Assembly: GCA_023428885.1 (NCBI GenBank)
Contig: JAEYWQ010000255.1
Coordinates: forward strand, 1 to 7,069
DNA length: 7,069 nucleotides
DNA from: Bacillota bacterium
GTDB taxonomy: Bacteria; Bacillota; Clostridia; Lachnospirales; Lachnospiraceae
Reading direction: 5' to 3'
The stretch's first letter is position 1; each line of letters begins with the position of its first letter. Below are positions 1 to 5,812 of this stretch, in pieces. A model generated the notes under the pieces. The model saw only the letters and a program-made list of their open reading frames with translations. It did no database searches and was not told the DNA's origin. A program made the translations under genes and the position numbers.

Positions 1-548
1 GCAGCACCAATCTCATTCCCAATGAGATCTTGCCCATAATAGAAGCGGATTAAATTACTTGAGAAGCTTTCTACCAGTAATTTTTTGACAGCCTGATTAT
101 TACTATCTATTACCATACAATTTGGTATTCCCTTATAAAATTCTTGAACATGTCCAGGACCAAGCCATACCGCTAGGTCGTTGGAGTAATCTAAATTGTC
201 ATTAGCAATTTGAGAAAGTCTTCGTCCAGTAGAAATCTCGATACCTTTCATACATAATATAAATATTTTATTTTGTGGATCTAAAACTTTTACTTCGTCC
301 ATCAATGATTGTAATCCTTGTGAATTAACAGATATAACTATTACCTCAGATTCATTAATACATTCTAAATTAGTGGAGAGGACTATGGAATCAGGTAACT
401 GTAATAAGTCATTTTTCCGATCTACTAAAAAACGTTGCATATTTTTTGATGATTCCCGTCCATAGAGTATTACTTGATGTTTTATGCTATCTAAATACCA
501 CGCGATCAAGGATCCCCAACGACCACATCCAATTACTGTTATTTTCAT
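1..548 (-). CDS. Divergent NAD(P)-dependent glycerol-3-phosphate dehydrogenase-like protein (C-terminal part outside window)
   Basis: An open frame runs from an ATG at 548-546 to the window edge with no stop, giving 182 residues of a family usually about 330 long. It begins with a Rossmann fold: GCGRWG at residues 7-12 is the dinucleotide-binding GxGxxG. A VISVNSQ segment (71-77) matches the VPSQ element of GpsA, CMKGIE (99-104) matches its conserved TKGIE, GPGHVQE (130-136) stands where most GpsA have GPSHAEE, and DLIGNEIGA (174-182) leads into the region that normally carries the catalytic lysine, which is not visible here. The expected reaction is cytosolic NAD(P)H-dependent interconversion of dihydroxyacetone phosphate and sn-glycerol 3-phosphate for lipid synthesis. 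The start is supported by GGAGGT at 553-558, four bases upstream. The altered GPSHAEE motif suggests a paralogue and not the housekeeping enzyme, so I give no gene symbol. Another Rossmann dehydrogenase of the same superfamily is possible. Confidence 0.8.
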   Translation of the reverse strand, partial: MKITVIGCGRWGSLIAWYLDSIKHQVILYGRESSKNMQRFLVDRKNDLLQLPDSIVLSTNLECINESEVIVISVNSQGLQSLMDEVKVLDPQNKIFILCMKGIEISTGRRLSQIANDNLDYSNDLAVWLGPGHVQEFYKGIPNCMVIDSNNQAVKKLLVESFSSNLIRFYYGQDLIGNEIGA

Positions 549-613
549 AGTTACCTCCAATACTGTAAATGTATACTTGATAAATTTATTGAACTATTTC
601 ACCTTTATACAGC

Positions 614-645
614 AACAACACCTATGTATATACATAAGTGTTGTT
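614..645. repeat. 32-bp near-perfect inverted repeat between GNAT and dehydrogenase genes
   Basis: Two 16-base arms meet at the centre (629/630). The only non-Watson-Crick position is 622/637, which would be a G-U pair in RNA read from the minus strand, so that transcript could form an almost continuous stem. It begins 17 bases past the GNAT stop codon (662-664) and lies about 65 bases before the dehydrogenase start. No clear U-tract follows on either strand, so it is not a classic intrinsic terminator. It may be a weak terminator, an mRNA-stabilising 3' stem or an operator dyad. Confidence 0.6.
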
Positions 646-661
646 TCAAAAGTTGCTTCTC

Positions 662-1531
662 TTAAGTATGTGAAATTTCTGGAAAGAGGATTTTATCCTG
701 TTGAAACAAATTCTCTTTGCCCTTTAGTACAAATAAGGTATCATTCAAGTCATCTGCTAGAGTCACCTCGAGATTACTACTATCAACAGGAGTAAACTTT
801 AAATTCACTCTCTTTGTATCTATTGTTACTACCGATGATAGAATATCAAATAGATTTTTACCTTGATCACAATAGATATCATAACAGTTTAAACTGTCGC
901 CATCCTGTTCTGCAATCACTATCGCATCATATTGTTCAGAATAATAAATGTTATCCTTCATGATCCAAGAACAATAAAACATTAATAAACCAGAATTATT
1001 AATTACCTGCACTTTAGAAAATGGATTCTTTTTCTCATAATAATTCTTTAACAGCTCTAGATCCTGAGTAGAATCAATGTTAAGTTTTCTAGCTGATTCT
1101 AACCCTCTCTGGATATCTGCACTGAAATGATATTGCATTTCCTTTATGAATCCGAACTTTGGATAAAACTCTAAAACGCTTTGATTCGCAAATAAAAACA
1201 TAGCATCACACTGACTCTCCCAGTCCTTCATGACTTCTTCCATCAGATAACGGGAAAGACCTTGATTGCGATATGCTTCATCGGTCATAACTGTTCCAAT
1301 TTGAATATATTTTCGTTTTTTTCCATCCCAAAGAACTTCCATTCTATTAATTGATATATTGGATATAGCTTTATCTCCATCAAATAAGGTATATGGGATA
1401 TTAGAGTTAGTCCAATACTTCTGTTGATACCATTGTTCAAAAGAAAAGCCAAATGTCTTAACAGTTAGTTCATTAAATGCTGCTCTCAAAGCATCATCTG
1501 TCATAACTTCTTTACTTAAGCGATAATTCAT
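662..1531 (-). CDS. GNAT family N-acetyltransferase with an extra C-terminal domain
   Basis: The 289-residue product has an N-terminal GNAT domain at about residues 1-140. Motif A holds the acetyl-CoA pyrophosphate loop RNQGLS at 88-93, preceded by a beta-4 strand IQIGTVMTDEAY (76-87). Motif B is FYPKFGF (122-128), where Tyr123 is a candidate general acid. Residues 141-289 form a second domain, apparently of alternating strands and helices, that I cannot assign; single-domain GNATs are about 150-180 residues. The enzyme should transfer an acetyl group from acetyl-CoA to an amine in the cytosol; the acceptor cannot be read from the sequence. The ATG at 1531 has GGAGG at 1540-1544, eight bases upstream. 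It lies on the same strand as the kinase gene upstream and the dehydrogenase gene downstream, but both gaps exceed 100 bases, so a shared job is not implied. Confidence is high for the family and low for the substrate. Confidence 0.88.
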   Translation of the reverse strand: MNYRLSKEVMTDDALRAAFNELTVKTFGFSFEQWYQQKYWTNSNIPYTLFDGDKAISNISINRMEVLWDGKKRKYIQIGTVMTDEAYRNQGLSRYLMEEVMKDWESQCDAMFLFANQSVLEFYPKFGFIKEMQYHFSADIQRGLESARKLNIDSTQDLELLKNYYEKKNPFSKVQVINNSGLLMFYCSWIMKDNIYYSEQYDAIVIAEQDGDSLNCYDIYCDQGKNLFDILSSVVTIDTKRVNLKFTPVDSSNLEVTLADDLNDTLFVLKGKENLFQQDKILFPEISHT

Positions 1532-1621
1532 TGTTTTGTCCTCCGTTGTTAGTTAAAGCGAAATTATGTGGGTGCTATCCTAAATGTTAAAAGGAGTAAT
1601 GGTTCTCACCTGATATCATCC

Positions 1622-1630
1622 ATTATATCA
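1622..1630 (-). promoter_or_regulatory. Candidate extended -10 promoter for the GNAT gene
   Basis: On the minus strand this reads TGATATAAT, an exact TGn-TATAAT extended -10 element, which does not need a strong -35 box; none is visible at 16-18 bases. Transcription would start near 1615, giving a leader of about 84 bases. A second TATAAT lies upstream at 1645-1650. The area is very AT-rich, so chance matches are likely. Confidence 0.4.
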
Positions 1631-1695
1631 TATCTACTTCTTATATTATATAAAAATTGGATGTCCTTGGAATTATCTTAGCAGTTGTTTGAAAC

Positions 1696-2601
1696 TTAGA
1701 GCCGCTTTATTAAGTTTTCAATTTCATCAAGGGTTGGAGGATTCAGCTGGAATGGGTATCTTGATATCGCTACAGCCGTACATGCGCTGGCAAATCTAAC
1801 AAGCTCATCATCACTCATCCCCTCTAATATAGCATAAGTACAAGCTGCCTTAAAGGTATCTCCTGCACCAAGAGTACTGGCAACCTCTACTTTATAAGGT
1901 TGAAAGGACTTGATTTCTCCACCCTTTCTTCCATAGAAAAACTCCTTACCACCATTGGTTATAATGGTTAGCCCTCCTCCATTTTCCTGAAACAAAGGGA
2001 ACAACTCTTCACGAGTTTTACCCGGATAGCTATTATGGATACCCTCTCCTGAAATAACTGACACTGCAGAATTCTGATGAAGATAACTGTCATATTTGCA
2101 ATCAATTGTTACATATGGTTTTCCATGTTTAACACAGTATTTTGCTGCTAGTTCAGAATCATCCCAAAAATATGGGTCGATTGCCGCTACAGCACAGTTT
2201 AATATAGCATCTTCATTCGGTTTATTCCAACGCCGTAATCCGCTGTTATATGCTTGTGAATAAAAACGTCCGAATGTACCAAGTATTGTTCGTGTATCAC
2301 CTGCGATCAGTACATAATCCTCAAGCCCTTCATAGCTTTCATCAAAATAAAGCAAATCAAGATTCACTAACTTATCTTTATAAAACTCTCTTACTAAAGG
2401 TGCACCGCTTCTTCCTATGTGAGTACCATCAAGGATTACATTCCTACCAAGGGAGGATAACACCGTGGCACAAGTACCAGTTTCACCGCCAGGAAAGCGA
2501 GCGCTTGCCTCAATCTCTGAGTACTCGTCGGGCTTCATAAATTCTGCTAACCGGAAACTATTAGATCCTACTATCATCCCATACAAATAAATATGATTCA
2601 T
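1696..2601 (-). CDS. PfkB (ribokinase-like) family carbohydrate kinase
   Basis: The 301-residue protein has the usual length and layout of a PfkB kinase. The N-terminal substrate-side glycine motif is PGGETGTCA (37-45), followed by ATVLSSLG. TNGGKE (215-220) matches the T-x-G-x-x-G strand-turn near the nucleotide site. STLGAGDTF (242-250) is PfkB signature 2, with the anion-hole GAG and the catalytic base Asp248; the Asp that often opens this motif (DTxGAGD) is Ser242, a change found in other family branches. It should phosphorylate a hydroxymethyl group of a sugar or nucleoside with ATP in the cytosol; the substrate is not readable. I see no N-terminal motif diagnostic for ribokinase, fructokinase or KDG kinase. 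The ATG at 2601 is supported by AGGAGGTCA, with GGAGG at 2608-2612, six bases away. It is divergent from the AraC-type regulator gene, which may control it. Confidence 0.9.
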   Translation of the reverse strand: MNHIYLYGMIVGSNSFRLAEFMKPDEYSEIEASARFPGGETGTCATVLSSLGRNVILDGTHIGRSGAPLVREFYKDKLVNLDLLYFDESYEGLEDYVLIAGDTRTILGTFGRFYSQAYNSGLRRWNKPNEDAILNCAVAAIDPYFWDDSELAAKYCVKHGKPYVTIDCKYDSYLHQNSAVSVISGEGIHNSYPGKTREELFPLFQENGGGLTIITNGGKEFFYGRKGGEIKSFQPYKVEVASTLGAGDTFKAACTYAILEGMSDDELVRFASACTAVAISRYPFQLNPPTLDEIENLIKRL

Positions 2602-2655
2602 AACTGACCTCCTGAAAATCGTATGTTTTCACTGCTATAAAGCTGTGATAGTTTG

Positions 2656-2683
2656 ATTATAGCCTATATTTTACATATCTGAA
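2656..2683 (-). promoter_or_regulatory. Candidate sigma-A promoter for the PfkB kinase gene
   Basis: On the minus strand there is a perfect -10 TATAAT (2661-2656) with a 4-of-6 -35 box TTCAGA (2683-2678) at a 16-base spacing. Transcription would start near 2649 and leave a leader of about 48 bases carrying the AGGAGGTCA ribosome site. It lies in the spacer shared with the divergent regulator gene, so a regulator site could act on both. Confidence 0.45.
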
Positions 2684-2693
2684 ATAAAATCGG

Positions 2694-2722
2694 TTGTTAT
2701 TATGTAATATTTGTTATATATT
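2694..2722 (+). promoter_or_regulatory. Weak candidate promoter near the AraC-type gene
   Basis: TTGTTA (2694-2699) and TATATT (2717-2722) are spaced by 17 bases and match the -35 and -10 consensus at 4 and 5 of 6 positions. The predicted start, near 2729, would fall inside the Shine-Dalgarno region (2727-2736), which is awkward for translation. The true promoter may therefore lie further upstream in the same AT-rich spacer. Confidence 0.2.
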
Positions 2723-2726
2723 AGTA

Positions 2727-2736
2727 GAGGGGTGAT
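2727..2736 (+). promoter_or_regulatory. Ribosome binding site that sets the AraC-type gene start
   Basis: GAGGGGTGAT matches the extended anti-SD target AGGAGGTGAT closely and ends four bases before the ATG at 2741. This favours 2741 (or the ATG two codons later at 2747) over the in-frame TTG at 2711, whose codons would place this site inside the coding region. Confidence 0.65.
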
Positions 2737-2740
2737 GTCT

Positions 2741-3502
2741 ATGAGTATGAATAAGGAACTAAATTCACGACTTTTTATGCAGCAGGAAGAGCAGAAGCAC
2801 CATGTGGAATATAAGGACGAATACAGCTACTATAATAATGTTACAGAGGGAAATGTAGCAGCTGTAATAAAAATTCTTTCTGATCCAAGCAATATCAAAA
2901 TGTACGAAAGCCCCCAATATGGCAAACTATCAAAGGATTTTCTACAAAATATCCGTTATCATTTTGTTGTATCGGTTGCACTGATTACAAGACTATGTGT
3001 GGAAAACGGACTTGAGCGTGAGCTCGCGTATACACTAAGCGACCTTTACATAGGAAGAATGGATATCCTACATTCCGCTTCGCAGATACTGTCCCTTCAC
3101 AATGAAATGCTTTTAGACTTTACTCATAAGATGGCCGACCTACCGAAGAAGCAGGTCTATTCCATGCAGATCATGAAGGCGATTGATTTCATCTATCACC
3201 ACCGTAACGAGCGTCTGACTGTAGATATGATAGCAGATACTATAGGAATAAACCGTAGCTATCTATCGACTTTATTCATGAAAGAGACAGGCCAAAATAT
3301 CAGTGATTTTATCCGCAAAGAAAAGATTACAGCAGCTGCAAATATGCTTCGATATTCAGATTATTCCTACAGTGACATTGCTGAGTATTTCGGCTTTGCG
3401 TCACAAAGCCATTTTATTCAATGTTTTCGTAAAGAAACTGGCTTGACACCGATGAAGTATCGGAATCACCATTCTTATACCTGGGTGGTTCATACTAACT
3501 AA
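2741..3502 (+). CDS. AraC-family transcriptional regulator
   Basis: From the ATG at 2741 the product has 253 residues. The C-terminal part, about residues 140-241, is an AraC/XylS DNA-binding domain with two helix-turn-helix units. The first spans LTVDMIADTIGINRSYLSTL (159-178). The second is around YSDIAEYFGFASQSHFIQCF (210-229), followed by the family signature ending RKETGLTPMKYR (230-241). Residues 1-139 show no cupin-like sugar-binding pattern. They resemble the helical N-terminal region seen in many clostridial AraC proteins, including a VSVALITRLCVENG stretch (77-90) and AYTLSDLYIGRMD (96-108); its ligand is unknown to me. I see no membrane segment or receiver domain. The gene is divergent from the PfkB kinase gene across 139 bases, so the kinase gene and itself are the likeliest targets. 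It converges on the helicase gene and ends before a shared terminator. Confidence 0.92.
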   Translation: MSMNKELNSRLFMQQEEQKHHVEYKDEYSYYNNVTEGNVAAVIKILSDPSNIKMYESPQYGKLSKDFLQNIRYHFVVSVALITRLCVENGLERELAYTLSDLYIGRMDILHSASQILSLHNEMLLDFTHKMADLPKKQVYSMQIMKAIDFIYHHRNERLTVDMIADTIGINRSYLSTLFMKETGQNISDFIRKEKITAAANMLRYSDYSYSDIAEYFGFASQSHFIQCFRKETGLTPMKYRNHHSYTWVVHTN

Positions 3503-3539
3503 TCTTAACTTCTTTCATATGGATCATAATGTTGAGCTT

Positions 3540-3580
3540 GAAAAAAGGTTATCCTTTTGAATGTAGGATTACCTTTTTTC
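3540..3580. terminator. Bidirectional intrinsic terminator between convergent genes
   Basis: A 15-base stem (3540-3554 paired with 3566-3580) has one T-T mismatch (3550/3570) and an 11-base loop. The arms carry A6 on the left and T6 on the right, so each strand's transcript would end its hairpin with a U run. It lies between the stop codon of the AraC-type gene (3500-3502) and that of the helicase gene (3600-3602), where it can serve both. Confidence 0.85.
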
Positions 3581-3599
3581 AGAGTAATCAATTACATGT

Positions 3600-5807
3600 T
3601 CAACCCTTTTGCATTAACCCTTCTTTCAGCCCTTCAAAATCCAAATAATCTTCGATGAATTGCTTGCGTAGCAGATCTAGCGGAATAAACTCGTTATACT
3701 TCCCATCAATCTGCACCTTATCAGGTAATGGTAAGTCATATAAGTTAAGGTCACTTTGAAGAATATCATAGATAATCTTCTCCAATTCCTCTTTTGTTCC
3801 CTCAAAGATTACCTCAAGATAAACACAAGTAATCCAAGGTAGCTTACTCTTTATCTTTCTGTGCCTTAAGGCATAATTCAAAGTAATTATTTGTCTTGTT
3901 CCCACCCAAGGGAAGATGGCGTACTTCCGATCAGACAGTGGGGTCACCAAATTATCCAGAATCCCACTATTACGGGCAATATACTGGATTTCTGCTAATC
4001 TATCTTGACAACGAGCACTCAAATATGGATACAAGGTGTTTTCTTTCAGAACGCTGCGTATCTTACGAACAAGAACGGTATGAAGCTCTGCGGTAAAGTC
4101 CACATTCCAGTCCACAACAGAAATACCAGGCACTCTTTTTACGAAGATAACCTTCGATTTTACATTCACATCCACCGTCTCCCATGCAATACCCGCCAAG
4201 GCAAAACGAGTCCCCACTGGATATACTTTATCCACTGTACCAATGGTACGGTTTTCATCTTTTACAAGCAGATATTCCGGTGCAAGGAATACAGTTAAGA
4301 ATTTATGACTGTTTACGATTTTCTCCCCTTCGCGTCCGATGATTAAGCCCCCATGTTCGGTACGTTGCAGCTGATCTTGCTTGATCATATGAGAGAGCAA
4401 ATATTTATAATCCTCTTGTGAGATATGTTGAAAACAGCCCAAAGTTAGAATAGACTGGGCAAGACCTGCTGGAGTCATCTCACCGTTACTTTTTAAACAG
4501 CTCATGGTCTGGTGATACAAGAGGTTGAAGGCATGATTTTGTGGTGGAATCGGCTCAATCCAGTGATCCTTTAGATAAAGTTCCACAATGGCAATCGTTC
4601 GGATATACTCCCAATTAATTGGTCCGAGAATATCGGCAGAATTGATTCGGATGCTTTCCACAAAAGTAAACAATAGTTGAGGGACTTGTCCACGCCGTCC
4701 ACATCTTCCTAAACGTTGAGCAAAGCTAGAGACATTTAAAGGTGCACCAACCTGAACGGCCTGGTCAAGAGACCCGATGTCAATTCCTAGCTCTAGGGTA
4801 ACGGTAGCACCAGTTACAATCTTTTCATCTGCAGATTTCATCTCATCTTCTGTGTTTTCTCTTAAGAGAGCTGAAACATTACCGTGGTGAACCCGATAAA
4901 CATCCGGGGCTTTATTCTTTAAGGCAATCTCACGTAAGTGAGCCATAACGAATTCTGTCTCTTCCCGGCTGTTGGTAAAGATAATTGTCTTTTTATCCAG
5001 TGTTTGTTTGAATAGATATTCATAATGTTCTCGGTCACCCATATCACCAGAATTAACCTTGACCACATTACCACTTCCGTCCCTCTCCACAAGATCGCGC
5101 TCTTCGGCGTAATTGACAAAGCGTTCAATATGAAGCCTAACACGCTTTTTCCCTTCCTCCACAATAGGTGCAGCACATCTTCTTCCAGTGCCTGTATTCA
5201 ACCAAGTCTGTGCCAGGGATACATCACCTAGGGTTGCGGATAGACCTATACGACGTGGATTATTATTAGTTAATTGTTTTAGCCGCTCTAGAATACAAAG
5301 CAGTTGTAATCCACGGACATCCCGCATAAAGTTGTGAACCTCATCAATAATAACAAAGCGTAGATCAGAAAACATGGATAGGCAGGCCCCACGTTTGTTG
5401 GTAATCAGGCTTTCTAAGGATTCAGGTGTAATTTGTAACAAGCCTTCCGGCTTCTTTATTAGCTTATTTTTCTGAGTTTGCGAAGCATCCCCATGCCATT
5501 TTGTAACAGGGATGTTGGAATCCAGAAGCATCTGTTCTAACCGCTTAAACTGGTCATTGATTAGTGCCTTCAGTGGTGATATATACATAACTCCCACCGA
5601 GCTTGAAGGCTTATTATATAGTTCGGTTAGCACAGGCAAAAAGGCCGCTTCTGTTTTACCAGAAGCAGTCCCGGAAGAAAGTAGCAAATTATCATCGGAG
5701 TCAAAGATCACTTCACAGGCAGCTACCTGATTCCCTCGTAATTCTTCCCAATTATTTTGATAAATAAATTCTTGAATAAAGGGGGCAAGCCTATTAAAAA
5801 CATCCAT
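3600..5807 (-). CDS. brxHI: Lhr-like superfamily 2 DEVH-box helicase, BrxHI-like
   Basis: The 735-residue protein carries a full superfamily 2 motif set: I GTASGKTE (46-53, Lys51), Ia SPLKAL (77-82), Ib TPESLE (127-132), II DEVH (155-158), III SAT (190-192), IV IIFTNS (275-280), V LELGIDIG (338-345) and VI QRLGRCGRRG (364-373). The motif style (SPLKAL, TPESLE, DEVH, GRCGRRG) is that of Lhr-type DNA/RNA helicases. After the two RecA domains, residues 400-735 should hold a winged-helix-like part and a C-terminal accessory domain. The product is expected to be an ATP-driven nucleic acid translocase or unwinding enzyme in the cytoplasm. The start ATG is 5 bases after the stop of the BrxD-like ATPase gene, and GAGGT (5817-5821) lies inside that gene, so translation is probably coupled. 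This pairing is the main reason for the BrxHI call; the symbol is tentative and a plain Lhr-like helicase is the alternative. Confidence 0.82.
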   Translation of the reverse strand: MDVFNRLAPFIQEFIYQNNWEELRGNQVAACEVIFDSDDNLLLSSGTASGKTEAAFLPVLTELYNKPSSSVGVMYISPLKALINDQFKRLEQMLLDSNIPVTKWHGDASQTQKNKLIKKPEGLLQITPESLESLITNKRGACLSMFSDLRFVIIDEVHNFMRDVRGLQLLCILERLKQLTNNNPRRIGLSATLGDVSLAQTWLNTGTGRRCAAPIVEEGKKRVRLHIERFVNYAEERDLVERDGSGNVVKVNSGDMGDREHYEYLFKQTLDKKTIIFTNSREETEFVMAHLREIALKNKAPDVYRVHHGNVSALLRENTEDEMKSADEKIVTGATVTLELGIDIGSLDQAVQVGAPLNVSSFAQRLGRCGRRGQVPQLLFTFVESIRINSADILGPINWEYIRTIAIVELYLKDHWIEPIPPQNHAFNLLYHQTMSCLKSNGEMTPAGLAQSILTLGCFQHISQEDYKYLLSHMIKQDQLQRTEHGGLIIGREGEKIVNSHKFLTVFLAPEYLLVKDENRTIGTVDKVYPVGTRFALAGIAWETVDVNVKSKVIFVKRVPGISVVDWNVDFTAELHTVLVRKIRSVLKENTLYPYLSARCQDRLAEIQYIARNSGILDNLVTPLSDRKYAIFPWVGTRQIITLNYALRHRKIKSKLPWITCVYLEVIFEGTKEELEKIIYDILQSDLNLYDLPLPDKVQIDGKYNEFIPLDLLRKQFIEDYLDFEGLKEGLMQKG

Positions 5808-5812
5808 AATTG

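Noticed and set aside
484..795. Plus-strand open frame of 103 codons
   Set aside because: It overlaps the start of the dehydrogenase gene, the inverted repeat and the end of the GNAT gene, all on the other strand. It has no ribosome site and low-complexity hydrophobic content without family resemblance.
1593..1613. GGAG followed by an ATG on the plus strand, resembling a gene start
   Set aside because: The frame ATG GTT CTC ACC meets a TGA after four codons, so it codes for nothing useful and is probably chance.
2250..2540. Plus-strand open frame of 96 codons
   Set aside because: It lies wholly inside the PfkB kinase gene on the opposite strand and resembles nothing known.
2711..2740. TTG at 2711 as start of the AraC-type gene
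   Set aside because: It would put the GAGGGGTGAT ribosome site inside the coding region and has no ribosome site of its own; the ATG at 2741 fits better.
3896..4298. Two overlapping plus-strand open frames
   Set aside because: They are antisense to the C-terminal half of the helicase gene, whose frame is intact and has family motifs.
4919..5730. Short open frames on both strands within the helicase gene
   Set aside because: All are shadows of the helicase coding sequence; none has a ribosome site or recognisable motif.
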